DNA from: Roseiconus lacunae
GTDB lineage: Bacteria > Planctomycetota > Planctomycetia > Pirellulales > Pirellulaceae
DNA length: 64,000 nucleotides
Direction of reading: 5' to 3'
Assembly (NCBI RefSeq): GCF_008312935.1
Contig: NZ_VSZO01000009.1
Span: forward strand, 310,001-374,000
The translations under genes and the position numbers were made by a program. The first letter of the stretch is position 1; each line of letters begins with the position of its first letter. Below are positions 46,759 to 58,147 of this stretch, in pieces. The notes beneath the pieces were generated by a model. It made no database searches and had not been told where the DNA came from. It worked only from the letters and a program-made list of their open reading frames with translations.

Positions 46759-47014
46759 GATCACGCCGGACGGTTTACCAAACGTCCTCGTCGGATTTCT
46801 TTTTGAGAACGCGATTCGGCGAAACTCGATCGAAGTTTTGGGTTTCAACGTGATAGATTAGAATTCAGGTTGTGGGCCGCCTGCGGCATCCACGAATCAA
46901 CGTGATCAAACATGCGACGTTCAGCGTTGACCGAAATCGAATGGGTCGAGTCTACGGATTTCGGCTGGAATCGTGGAGGGTCAGCCCTATTTCCTCTAGA
47001 GTTGCGTTTCTCGG

Positions 47015-47677
47015 TTGTCTGTCAGCGAATCCACTGCCCTGCGTTATCGCCAATCGGATCCCGATGTGCGATTGATGCTGCGCGTCAAGAACGATGACGC
47101 CGCCGCCTATGAGGAACTACTACGAAAATATCATCCGCGTCTGGTGCGATTGCTTCGTGCGATGGGACCGAGAGCTGACATGGCCGAAGATTTGGCCCAA
47201 GAAACATTCATGCGGGTATGGCGCGCCCGTGTACGTTACGAACCCGGTGCCAAGTTTTCGACTTGGTTATTCACCATTGCCGCCAACGTTGCCCGCAATG
47301 CAACCCGAAGCCAGGGGCGGCGACAAGAGGTCAACGAGGTCGACGCACCGACGGGCGGAGACGGTTCGCGCGCCGTTGGAATCGTGACCGCGACCGCACT
47401 GGAAGCCAGCAGTTTGATGCCGACTCGCGTGGTCGAGGGCGCCGAACGAGGCGACATCGTACTGAACGCCGTCAAAACACTTGGCGAGCGGCAACGGACG
47501 GCATTGATGCTGTCGCGATTCGAAAACTTAAGTTATGCCGAGATTGCCGAAACGATGGGTCTGAGCACGAAAGCGGTGAAGTCTCTGTTGAGTCGCGCTC
47601 GGGTCAACTTGCGCGAACTGTTACAGCCCTACATCGAAGCGGGGCTGATTCCAAAAACGGGGGACGATCATGAGTGA
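47015..47677 (+). CDS. ECF-type RNA polymerase sigma factor
   Basis: The 220-residue protein starts at a TTG at 47015, which has no good site; an ATG at 47075 is the alternative. Region 2 is at about 25-95: MLRVKNDDAAAYEELLRKYHPRLVRLLRAMGPRADMAEDLAQETFMRVWRARVRYEPGAKFSTWLFTIAANVARNATR. Region 4 is near the C terminus: VKTLGERQRTALMLSRFENLSYAEIAETMGLSTKAVKSLLSRARVNLRELL. A variable linker lies between (about 100-145). It directs RNA polymerase to a set of promoters that cannot be read here. The last eight bases overlap the next gene, as for sigma/anti-sigma pairs. It is 256 bases after the flippase-like gene. Confidence 0.94.
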   Translation: MSVSESTALRYRQSDPDVRLMLRVKNDDAAAYEELLRKYHPRLVRLLRAMGPRADMAEDLAQETFMRVWRARVRYEPGAKFSTWLFTIAANVARNATRSQGRRQEVNEVDAPTGGDGSRAVGIVTATALEASSLMPTRVVEGAERGDIVLNAVKTLGERQRTALMLSRFENLSYAEIAETMGLSTKAVKSLLSRARVNLRELLQPYIEAGLIPKTGDDHE

Positions 47678-49265
47678 AAGTGTCCTGCTGACTGACGACC
47701 ACCCGGTCGATCCCGATGACGAATTGCTTGTCGCTTATCTCGACAACGAATTGCTTGAAGAAGAACGTCAATCGGTCGAAAAAAGGTTGGTCGCCGAACC
47801 TGACTTTCGTCAACGTCTGCAACTGCTGCAAACCGGATGGGACTGGCTAGACGAAATCCCAGGGGAATCGATCGACGAAAAACTGGTTGAGTCAACCATT
47901 GAATTGGTCGTGTCCGACATTGCGCCCGGCCAGAGCGAACAAGCGAATTGGTTCACGCAAAATCGCCGGCTGATCATCACGGTCGTCGCCATCACGATTG
48001 CTTTCCTTGTCGGACTTGTCGCGACAAACTACGTCCGCCGCGTCGCCCTCGAACGGCAATTTGATGACCTTGCCGTCGCACAGGAACTGGAAGCGTACAG
48101 CCTCGGTCCCGACTTCAAGTTTTTCAATGAGCTAGCTACCAACCCACGGTGGCAAGCGATGGCTTCGGCCATTGAACAGATCAACGAACGGTCCATGCAA
48201 CCCGAACGGACCGTCGAATCACTTCCCAGGGAAAGCATCACTTCGGCGCTGCAATCTCTGCCAAGCGATCAACGAGAGAAATTACTCGTCAAGTGGAAGC
48301 GGTTCCAGGAATACGATGAACCGACCAAGCACGAGTTGCGGCAAACGGCAACGAAAGTCAACGCCCGCGAGGAACGCGACTCCCTGGTTAAAACGATGAA
48401 AATCGCATCGGTCTGGCTCGAAGGCCTGTCAGATGAAATGCGTGATTCTGTCCGCAGCGAAGATGCTTCGATTCGCAAGCCAGCGATCGAAGAAGCGATT
48501 CAATACACGATGGCGGAACTATCGTTCGAATCCGGAAAGCTGATCAGCGAAACGACGTCCGAGCAAATCTTCTCCTGGCTGGAGGTTTTGTTTCTGAAAC
48601 GTGTCGACGAATTGCCACCAGAATTATCCAGACACATCCAAAAGACTTTGTCATCCGGGTCCAATAATCCCGAGATTTTCAAAATGTTTGCGATGTATCA
48701 AATGCTCGACGACCCGGAGCAGCGGGGCCGCCGACGGTTCGGATTCCGGAGCTTCCCGATGGGCTTCCGGCCCGGACCACCGCCACCGGACGGTCCGCCG
48801 CCGGGACCCCCGAAAGAACGCGACGGGAAGGGTCTGGGGAAAGGCAATGACGACGGTCCCCGGAACGATCACCGAGTGGATAGTGATGCCGAGCGAGGTG
48901 ATTCAGACCGCGGTGGGCGGTCGGGTCCCCAACGTCTTCGCAGTGTGACCAACGAAGAATACGACGAACTCAGAAGCGTACTAGACGACGAAGCGCTCAG
49001 AACTCTGGACGCACTGACCAGCTACTCCACCCAATTTGCCGGTGAAGCGGCAGTCTACGCGACGCTACGAACCTGGGCTCGCGAATCGGTCGAACGACAC
49101 ATCGCCGCGCTTCGCAACCGTGATGAAAAAACGGCTCTCGAACGTTATCAGCAGTACGATGACGAAAGGCGATTTGGTGTGAACCGAGATACGCTGGACT
49201 TACAGCCACCGTCTGAAATTAGAGACGAAATCTTTAATCGTCGTCGGCACGATTCGAGAAGGTAA
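47670..49265 (+). CDS. Membrane anti-sigma factor-like protein with large outer domain
   Basis: The ATG at 47670 overlaps the sigma stop by eight bases. The 531-residue protein begins with an anti-sigma-type module, DELLVAYLDNELLEEERQSVEKRL (17-40), without cysteines or histidines that would make a zinc finger. A transmembrane helix is at 101-120 (LIITVVAITIAFLVGLVATN). The outer part is large, mostly helical, and has a Pro/Gly- and Asp/Arg-rich segment near residues 360-410 (FRPGPPPPDGPPPGPP then DGKGLGKGNDDGP). Co-translation and the module argue for regulation of the ECF sigma factor by membrane tethering and release; this is inferred from the gene pair. The module is the same YLDxxL type as in the 42974 protein. 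Confidence 0.88.
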   Translation: MSESVLLTDDHPVDPDDELLVAYLDNELLEEERQSVEKRLVAEPDFRQRLQLLQTGWDWLDEIPGESIDEKLVESTIELVVSDIAPGQSEQANWFTQNRRLIITVVAITIAFLVGLVATNYVRRVALERQFDDLAVAQELEAYSLGPDFKFFNELATNPRWQAMASAIEQINERSMQPERTVESLPRESITSALQSLPSDQREKLLVKWKRFQEYDEPTKHELRQTATKVNAREERDSLVKTMKIASVWLEGLSDEMRDSVRSEDASIRKPAIEEAIQYTMAELSFESGKLISETTSEQIFSWLEVLFLKRVDELPPELSRHIQKTLSSGSNNPEIFKMFAMYQMLDDPEQRGRRRFGFRSFPMGFRPGPPPPDGPPPGPPKERDGKGLGKGNDDGPRNDHRVDSDAERGDSDRGGRSGPQRLRSVTNEEYDELRSVLDDEALRTLDALTSYSTQFAGEAAVYATLRTWARESVERHIAALRNRDEKTALERYQQYDDERRFGVNRDTLDLQPPSEIRDEIFNRRRHDSRR

Positions 49266-49388
49266 TCTGGCGACGATGGCGTCAACGTGTGTTTCTTTAG
49301 CCTTTTTCATTGACATGCCGCGTCTATGTCACGATTTCCGTCACGCAGGCTGCGGCGAGACGGCCCACGAGCAACCGACTCGCTCGCG

Positions 49389-50396
49389 TTAGTTCGTGTC
49401 GTATTTGGCGAAGATCATCTTACCCGCGTTCGTCTGAAGCGTACTGGTAACACGGACATCGAGTTCTTGACCGATGCGATTGCGAGCGCCTTCGACGACC
49501 ACCATTGTGCCGTCATCCAGGTAGCCTACGCCTTGCTCGGCACCTTCGCCCGGTTTAATGATCCGTACCTTGAACGTCTCGTCAGGCAGATAGACGGGGC
49601 GTAGCGAGTTGCTGATTTCGTTCAGGTTAATTACCGGAACGTTGTGTAACTTCGCCACCTTGTTCAAGTTGTAGTCGCCGGTGACGACCTTCCCCTCCAG
49701 GTGTTTGGCGAGTAGCACCAGTTTCAAATCAACCGTCTGTCCGGCGAGTTCCGGGAGGTCACGATCGAAGATCATCAGATCGACGTTGTCGTCGGCACGC
49801 ATTCGGTTCAATACATCCAGCCCACGTCGACCACGCACCCGCCGCAATTTGTCACTGCTGTCTGCGATCGCCTGCAGTTCGCTCAATGCAAATCGAGGCA
49901 TGATCAACTGATTGTCGAAAACACCGGTGTTGACCAAGTCGGCAATTCGACCGTCGATCACCACGCTGGTGTCAAGGATCAAAGGTTTGAACCCCTTCAC
50001 TTCACGGACAAATTCGACATACGGAATCAGAAAACGAAAGTCATCCTTGGTCTGAATCAGAATGCTCGTACAGATGTAGCAAAGCAACATCCCCAAAATC
50101 AGTTTGACCGCGTTACCGAGCAATAACGACTGTGCAAAAAGCGGTGCAAGCGCAATCCACAAGACATACGTCAGCAGGAATCCGATCAAGACGCCAAAGT
50201 ACACCGCCGAGATCGAATCAATCCGTTTGCTGGAGATAAAGATATCACCCATGATCGCCACAACGGCGATTCCCATGATCCCAACAAACACCAAATACGG
50301 ATTGATATCCGCATCACTTGGTAAAGCCGTGTTGATAATCCAAGACACTCCGCCCGCGCACAACAAGAATACGCATCGGAGAATGATTAGTTCCAT
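49389..50396 (-). CDS. PIN and TRAM domain membrane protein (YacL-like)
   Basis: The 335-residue protein has four N-terminal transmembrane helices (about 1-113; for example LVFVGIMGIAVVAIMGDIFI and ISAVYFGVLIGFLLTYVLWIAL). A PIN nuclease domain follows: LILDTSVVIDGRIADLVNTGVFDNQLIMPRFALSELQAIADSSDKLRRVRGRRGLDVL, with Asp and Glu residues of the active site, then DRDLPELAGQTVDLKLVLLAKHLEGKVVTGDYNLNKVAKLHNVPVINLNEI. The C-terminal TRAM-like RNA-binding part is KPGEGAEQGVGYLDDGTMVVVEGARNRIGQELDVRVTSTLQTNAGKMIFAKY. This is the YacL arrangement known in many bacteria; its RNA targets are unclear. Convergent with the anti-sigma gene. Confidence 0.93.
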   Translation of the reverse strand: MELIILRCVFLLCAGGVSWIINTALPSDADINPYLVFVGIMGIAVVAIMGDIFISSKRIDSISAVYFGVLIGFLLTYVLWIALAPLFAQSLLLGNAVKLILGMLLCYICTSILIQTKDDFRFLIPYVEFVREVKGFKPLILDTSVVIDGRIADLVNTGVFDNQLIMPRFALSELQAIADSSDKLRRVRGRRGLDVLNRMRADDNVDLMIFDRDLPELAGQTVDLKLVLLAKHLEGKVVTGDYNLNKVAKLHNVPVINLNEISNSLRPVYLPDETFKVRIIKPGEGAEQGVGYLDDGTMVVVEGARNRIGQELDVRVTSTLQTNAGKMIFAKYDTN

Positions 50397-50795
50397 CGGA
50401 TAATCGGCGAATCACGAGTGGGGAAACGGACCTCTGGTTCAAGAGTCTTCCACAGTTTAGATGAGACGTCTCGATAATCCCAAGGGGCCGACTGCAAGTC
50501 TGGCACGACAGAGGGGGAAAAACCCGGATTAGGTCGACAGAGTTGGCATAATCGGCATCCAACGCGACTCTAAACAATTGAGGGATGTCCGTCTCACTCG
50601 CACGTTCCGACCGCAGTCGGTCACGATTTCAACGAACGATGCCAGTAACCTTCGATGTCGGTGCTTCGTCAGAACTCTTATCATTGCAATCACTCATTGG
50701 CCGCAGGCGTTAGCGATGGTCAACAAATCGACACCGCCGATTGCGTGAAAGTACTGCCGTATTGAATTTTGACGAAGCGTTCATTTGGCAAATGT
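50397..50795. other. Spacer with a diverged MITE-like element
   Basis: Between the PIN-TRAM gene and the cytochrome-WD40 gene there is no supported coding sequence. It contains one diverged member of the ~130-bp repeat family. Confidence 0.45.
50661..50779. repeat. MITE-like element, diverged copy F
   Basis: The ends GTGCTTCGTCA (50661-50671) and TGACGAAGCG (50770-50779) form a nearly perfect inverted repeat, and inside is ATTGGCCGCAGGCGTTAGCGATGG, which matches the inner left arm of copies A-C. The right inner arm is poorly conserved. Confidence 0.5.
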
Positions 50796-52793
50796 CTAAT
50801 TGACGTTCGCCATCATCCGATTGATCTTCGCTTGAACTTCCGCAGCTTCTGCCGCGATCTGGTCATACGATTTTTTGGTCGAGTCGACAAGTTGCTGGGC
50901 CTGCTGAATCTTTTGCTCTAGGGGACCTCGCGTCGTGGCCAATTTTTCAGCCTCCGCCATATGTGCGGCTGACTGCTGTCGGTGCGAACCGATCGCCGCC
51001 TGCTCACTGATACGTTGACGCCTCAGCTTTGCGATCTCGACTAGCTTTGCCGCAAATTTCTCTTCGGCGTCTGCGAGTGCTGACATTTTTGCCGGATCCG
51101 CCTTCAGGGCAACGCGAAGGGCGGTGACTTCGTCTTGCAGGTCGCGAGTCAGGCTCGATGCGCCAGGAAGTTTGCCATCAAGGTCAGCAACTTGAGCCTC
51201 GGAAGCTTTCGCGGCAGCTTCCTTCTCGGCCGAAAGTTTCTTCAGAGACGCAATTTTCTGGTCGAGTTCAGCCAGAGGTTTCTTGGCTGCCTCCAAACCA
51301 GCGATTGCTTTTTCAAGTTCAGCTTTGACAGGAGCAAGTTTTTGCTGAACCGAAGCAAGGTTTGTCTTTGCCGATTCCAAGCGAACTTCGGTCGCGGGAG
51401 GATTCGGTCGCAAGCTGACCAAATTTTTGGGGTCATCGACAGACGTGTTGAAGACATCGCCGTTCCAATTGCCATAAACCAGACGCTTGCCGTCGTGGGT
51501 AATCGCAACTTCCAACATCGCTTCGCTACCCTGCTGAAGGTTCTTCAACTCTTTTCCGTCGGCGGCCCACAGTTTGGCTCGACCGTCGACACCCGCGGTA
51601 GCGAGACGCCCCTGATGATCAAACTTCACACTGGTGACACCGCCACCATGAGCATTGATGGATCGGAGCGTCTTGCCACCTTCCATTTCCCAAAGTTTGA
51701 CGGTCCCGTCGCCGCTGGCACTGGCCAATACGTTTGAGTCATCACGCCAAGCGACCGAATGAATCGCCCCTTTGTGCCCAGCCAGATCCAAATACAGCCG
51801 ACCGGTATCTGCTTCCCAGACACAAAGACCACCGGAGCGATCTCCCGATGCGATCAGAATTCCGTCTGGGCTGTAGGAAACCGTGTAGATCCAATCGGTG
51901 TGCTTTTTCAAATCAAAAAGCATGTCTCCGTTGGCGACATCGAAGATCCGCAGCATCTTTTGCGGCCCTCCCAAGGCGACACGGCTCATCGAATCATTCA
52001 CGTCGGCACCAAAGACAGTGTCTAATTCATCGCCCACGCTTGCCACACGCTCACCGGTTTTGACATCGTAGATTGCGACGAGTCCCTGGAACGAATGCTC
52101 CCCGCCGCCAGCGATTAGATAACTACCGTCTCGACTAAACTTCAGGTCCTGCGCAATTCCTTCTTCAAACGGCAAGATTCCAAGTAGCTCTCCGCTCTCG
52201 CTGTGATAGAGCACGATTTGCTTTTGCCCCGCGACGGCCACCAGGGGTGCCCACGGGCTGGCAGCGATCGCGGTGACCGCACTCGCACGTTCGGTCACGA
52301 CGGGTGTTGCCAAAGGAACCGATTCGGGCATCGCGACTGGCCCATCGGGTTTACCGCCAGTCGAAGCAACATAAGCAAGCGCGTTCGCCTTTTTCTTCTT
52401 TGCTTTCGACCCTGAATTCTCCAGAATCCCGCCTTCGATCCAGGCCTTAATGATCGCCAACTGAGGCTCCGGCAACTTGTCCTGATTCGGTGGCATGATC
52501 GGTGTATCGGCATGGCTGACCAATTGCCAAAGTCGACTGCCTTCCAAGTCGCCATCATCGTAGACGACTTCGCCACTGCCACCGCCTTCGATGACGGACC
52601 CAAATGTGTCAAGCGCCAGGCCACCCTTCTTGTCGCCTTGGTGATGGCAATTCAAGCAGTGTTGCCGGAAGATAGGCTTGACGTGTTCCTCGAAGGTGAC
52701 CTTGTCGGGAACGTCTTTTGCGAAGCCTGTCGTCGCTACGCACGCCCCCGCCGCCAACAGCACAAATCGTTTCAGCATTGTTTGATTGATCAT
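50796..52793 (-). CDS. Secreted c-type cytochrome-domain, WD40-repeat protein
   Basis: I use the ATG at 52793 (665 residues); longer frames run upstream into a repeat element. After the signal peptide (LKRFVLLAAGACVATTGFA) comes a cytochrome-like domain with CLNCHH at 46-51, followed by GGLALDTFGSVIEGG and TPIMPPNQDKLPEPQLAIIKAWIEGG, a planctomycete cytochrome signature. WD40 blades follow (VAIYDVKTGERVASV, KKHTDWIYTVSYSPDGILIASGDRSGGLCVWEADTGRL, GHKGAIHSVAWRDDSNVLASASGDGTVKLWEMEGGKTL). A coiled coil closes the protein (QKIASLKKLSAEKEAAAKASEAQVADL). It is the last of four co-directional genes. It would be periplasmic and electron-transfer linked; substrate unknown. Confidence 0.88.
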   Translation of the reverse strand: MINQTMLKRFVLLAAGACVATTGFAKDVPDKVTFEEHVKPIFRQHCLNCHHQGDKKGGLALDTFGSVIEGGGSGEVVYDDGDLEGSRLWQLVSHADTPIMPPNQDKLPEPQLAIIKAWIEGGILENSGSKAKKKKANALAYVASTGGKPDGPVAMPESVPLATPVVTERASAVTAIAASPWAPLVAVAGQKQIVLYHSESGELLGILPFEEGIAQDLKFSRDGSYLIAGGGEHSFQGLVAIYDVKTGERVASVGDELDTVFGADVNDSMSRVALGGPQKMLRIFDVANGDMLFDLKKHTDWIYTVSYSPDGILIASGDRSGGLCVWEADTGRLYLDLAGHKGAIHSVAWRDDSNVLASASGDGTVKLWEMEGGKTLRSINAHGGGVTSVKFDHQGRLATAGVDGRAKLWAADGKELKNLQQGSEAMLEVAITHDGKRLVYGNWNGDVFNTSVDDPKNLVSLRPNPPATEVRLESAKTNLASVQQKLAPVKAELEKAIAGLEAAKKPLAELDQKIASLKKLSAEKEAAAKASEAQVADLDGKLPGASSLTRDLQDEVTALRVALKADPAKMSALADAEEKFAAKLVEIAKLRRQRISEQAAIGSHRQQSAAHMAEAEKLATTRGPLEQKIQQAQQLVDSTKKSYDQIAAEAAEVQAKINRMMANVN

Positions 52794-52816
52794 TGATAGC
52801 ATGTCGAAGATTCGAG

Positions 52817-52947
52817 CTAGTGGTTGGTCAAAATCTGCAATCGGGATTAGCCGCATGGCGTCAGCCACGGTTGCCGGCAATAAACGAAGTCAACGCCCGT
52901 CGGCCAATGAGCCGAACTCAAATATTAATTCGAGACGAAGCACGAGT
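52817..52947. repeat. MITE-like element, copy B
   Basis: The left end CTAGTGGTTGGTC (52817-52829) matches the reverse complement of the right end GACGAAGCAC at 11 of 13 positions. The inner arms ATTAGCCGCATGGCGTCAGCC and GTCAACGCCCGTCGGCCAAT form the long hairpin as in copy A. It is directly adjacent to copy C. Confidence 0.6.
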
Positions 52948-53069
52948 GCTTCATCGACATCTGAAATCAGGATTGGCCGGATGGTGTTAGCCATGGTTGC
53001 CGGCCAATAGCCGAAGTTAATGCCCGTCGGCTAATGAGCCGAACTGAAACATTAATTCGAGACGAAGCA

Positions 53070-53073
<4 letters not shown>
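52944..53073. repeat. MITE-like element, copy C
   Basis: The left end AGTGCTTCATCG overlaps the right end of copy B by a few bases, and the right end is GACGAAGCACTAG (53061-53073). The inner arms are GATTGGCCGGATGGTGTTAGCC and GTTAATGCCCGTCGGCTAAT. Its last three bases but one include the CTA that is the TAG stop of the minus-strand gene ending at 53070. Confidence 0.65.
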
Positions 53074-55538
<2,465 letters not shown>

Positions 55539-55617
55539 TTGGACTTGCGCTCGGTGGGATAGAACTTCTTGCGTAATTCCGATTAGTCAAAACTGTCGAT
55601 CACATCACACGCTGATG

Positions 55618-58062
55618 CTACTGCTTCTTTTCTTGCCGGAGTTGCTCCAGCCGACTGAGTGGCTTTGGCGCGGCGGGTTTCTTCTCGGCCGGCTTGGCTT
55701 CCGGCTTTTTGGGTGCGTCAACCTTGGGCGGCAATGGCTTGTCGATTCGCAATTCGCCGGTGCCCTCCGTTTGAATGATCGTTTCACCATCAACGTGAAC
55801 ACGGCTCTGCGTATTGATTGTTTTATGCCGTCCGACCTTCGCCTTGTCGGTGATCTTCAGTTGAAACGTCACCGCTTCGGTATCGTCAGCGATTTTCTGT
55901 GTGGGTGCTTCGCAGGTCACTCCGGCCGGTAGACCGACCAACTGGACCTCCGCTTCACCTTCGAAATCGCGTAGTTTTTCGACTGGCAATACGTAAGCGA
56001 CATCGGCCCCTAGTTCACCAGCAGATTTCGGAAACTCATACTTGAACAGTTGGCTTTCGACGACCAAGTTGATCGGCGGTGTGACTTCGACCGCCTGTCC
56101 GTTCTTGGTGTTGTAGTACGCGCGGAAAATGATTGGCCATTCGCCAACGCCGGCACCACTGTTAGCGGTGATCGGAATGCTAACTTCGTTTTTTCCCTTG
56201 GGAATCGAACGGCTATTGTTGATCCCGATCCCCGGCGGGTTGTAAAGCGTTCGCAGCGAAACGGTTTCCTCAAATCCTTCGTCACGTTTGATCCGCACCA
56301 AAAGTTCCTTGCTTCCGTTGCGAACGATGGGCGTCTTCGGCTGCACGACTTCGATTTCAAAGGGCACCGGATCGGTAACAGCCATGGCCGCACGTTCGGT
56401 GTCATACCCCCACATCCAACGGCGGTTTTGGCCCAAAACCAATTTGTGTGTTTGACTCAGCTTCCCACCAACCAACGGGTTCTTCTCGTCGCCTTTGCCG
56501 TAAATCGTGAACAGCGAAGCGTTGTGCTTGGCGTCCGCAGCGGCCGTCAAAACGATCGGCGCCTCCGGACGTCCGGCGGGCACCGGAAACGTGGTTGCAG
56601 TCACGCCTTCGGGCAGACCATCAAGATTAAAATTCACTTCCCCGCTGTATCGATCTCGGCTGACAGTCACCATCATCGCCCCGCGACCACCGATCGGAAC
56701 GCTGACGACTTCGGCCTCATCACGACGCAACTCTTTCAAAGTCAAACCAACACCGGGTGCCGGCGTGGTGACTTCGATTCGATAGTTATAGGTCGGGCCA
56801 CCACCACGAAGGTGGTCGTAGACACGGACCTTGTGAAGCCCGTCTTCCTTGGCATCAAATTCGATAAACGGGTCGGTCTTTCCACGGCTGTCATCGCTCG
56901 AAGAAAGCGTCGAATTGTTAGGCGCGAATACGTTCAAGACGGCATCGAGGGGCGAACGCAAAACGTTGCGAGAGAACACTTCGACGCGATACCGCGTTCC
57001 CTTCTTTGCTTCAAACGCGAAGCAATCGAAATCGCCTGGCTGGGAAATAATCCCACAATAGGCGCCGGGAACCTGAGCGACGGGCGCTTTGGCCCGGTCA
57101 TCATTTGGTTCCTGTTCCATCACGACGGGCAGGTCGTTGACACGAATCCAGTTCGGCGAAGGCGTGACGCCGGTTTCGTCTTGCGTGACCACTCCCCACT
57201 GTTCGTACGTTTCACTCGGCAACGGGATGGTTGCGGTTCGCTCGGAACCATCTGACATGACCAACTTCGCGTTCAGTTCGGTCGATGGCTGGCCGCCGGC
57301 TGGGATGACCGTGACGGGACGAGGGAACGTCCCCACGTGCAAGCGATATCCGCCGAGGTTGCTGCCCTGGAACGAGCTATCGCGAACCAAGATGGTATAC
57401 GTACCGTCCTCGGGGGCGGTGAAACTGCACAAACCATCTTGCTGCAGCAGCGCGCTGTCGTCACTCGATGCGACCTCAAAACGCCCGGAATCTAGGATCG
57501 CAATGTAAGGGTCTAAGATGTCGCGATTGCGGAGCGAATAAGCAATCCGAATCCCCTCGACTTCGACGTTCAGCGTTTGGCCTTTTTTCAAATCGACTTG
57601 ATAGTGATCGATGTCCTCGCGGGTGACGACTCCATCGACCGTGCTGTTGAGTTCAATTTTCTGTGGCGCATCAAACTCGTTATTTGGCTCGGCTTCTTTA
57701 ACGATCGGCATCGCCCCGACGCCAAGCAAACGAAGATTCGCGATTCCGCTTTTGGTGATCAATCGCAACGGGTACAGCCCAGGCGTCAAATCCGCGGCCG
57801 CCTTGACCTTGACATCGACCTGAGAATTGTTGACCGCTTTGACTTCTAAGATCTCAATCCCTGGCAAGTCGCACAACACTTCGGAGGCGTCACTAAGGCG
57901 AGACCCCTTGAACTGAATCACCGTTTCTTCACCGCGGACCACGCCCCTCGGTTCAAGCTGAGTGACGACAGGAATCGTCGCCATCGCGGACGAAGTCGTG
58001 AAGACTGCCAGAACAGCCATCATGGTGGAATGAAGCGCGCGGCGTGCGTTTGTATTCAACAT
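55618..58062 (-). CDS. Secreted PPC-domain protein
   Basis: I use the ATG at 58062 (814 residues); the frame is open further to 58134. The signal peptide is ALHSTMMAVLAVFTTSSAMA. The start of the mature protein looks IPT/TIG-like (VTQLEPRGVVRGEETVIQFKGSRLSDASEVLC). PPC-type beta-sandwich repeats follow, with EAEPNNEFDAPQKI, the first of two EPNN motifs, and EQEPNDDRAKAPVAQVPG, each then giving DIDHYQVDLKKGQTLNVEV or DFDCFAFEAKKGTRYRVEV. The end is a Lys/Pro-rich tail (PPKVDAPKKPEAKPAEKKPAAPKPLS). It is second in the four-gene operon; a hairpin lies between it and the DUF1501 gene. PPC domains serve surface adhesion or substrate binding. Confidence 0.9.
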   Translation of the reverse strand: MLNTNARRALHSTMMAVLAVFTTSSAMATIPVVTQLEPRGVVRGEETVIQFKGSRLSDASEVLCDLPGIEILEVKAVNNSQVDVKVKAAADLTPGLYPLRLITKSGIANLRLLGVGAMPIVKEAEPNNEFDAPQKIELNSTVDGVVTREDIDHYQVDLKKGQTLNVEVEGIRIAYSLRNRDILDPYIAILDSGRFEVASSDDSALLQQDGLCSFTAPEDGTYTILVRDSSFQGSNLGGYRLHVGTFPRPVTVIPAGGQPSTELNAKLVMSDGSERTATIPLPSETYEQWGVVTQDETGVTPSPNWIRVNDLPVVMEQEPNDDRAKAPVAQVPGAYCGIISQPGDFDCFAFEAKKGTRYRVEVFSRNVLRSPLDAVLNVFAPNNSTLSSSDDSRGKTDPFIEFDAKEDGLHKVRVYDHLRGGGPTYNYRIEVTTPAPGVGLTLKELRRDEAEVVSVPIGGRGAMMVTVSRDRYSGEVNFNLDGLPEGVTATTFPVPAGRPEAPIVLTAAADAKHNASLFTIYGKGDEKNPLVGGKLSQTHKLVLGQNRRWMWGYDTERAAMAVTDPVPFEIEVVQPKTPIVRNGSKELLVRIKRDEGFEETVSLRTLYNPPGIGINNSRSIPKGKNEVSIPITANSGAGVGEWPIIFRAYYNTKNGQAVEVTPPINLVVESQLFKYEFPKSAGELGADVAYVLPVEKLRDFEGEAEVQLVGLPAGVTCEAPTQKIADDTEAVTFQLKITDKAKVGRHKTINTQSRVHVDGETIIQTEGTGELRIDKPLPPKVDAPKKPEAKPAEKKPAAPKPLSRLEQLRQEKKQ

Positions 58063-58104
58063 CGCTTGTTTGCTAACGATTGAGTCACCGGTCGTGAAAG
58101 ACAA

Positions 58105-58128
58105 AGCCGCCCGTCGAAACGGGCGGCT
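58105..58128 (-). terminator. Hairpin with T-rich tail inside an operon (possible attenuator)
   Basis: On the minus strand AGCCGCCCGT, a TTCG loop and ACGGGCGGCT form a perfect 10-bp stem, followed by TTTGTCTTTC. It lies between the stop of the DUF1501 gene (58148) and the start of the PPC gene (58062), so it may end part of the transcripts and lower expression of the downstream genes, or protect the upstream mRNA end. Confidence 0.6.
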
Positions 58129-58147
58129 ATCCAAATTCCTGCTCGAA

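Noticed and set aside
56050-57255. Open plus-strand frame of 401 codons
   Set aside because: It is antisense to the PPC-domain gene; the minus-strand product has a signal peptide and EPNN/PPC motifs.
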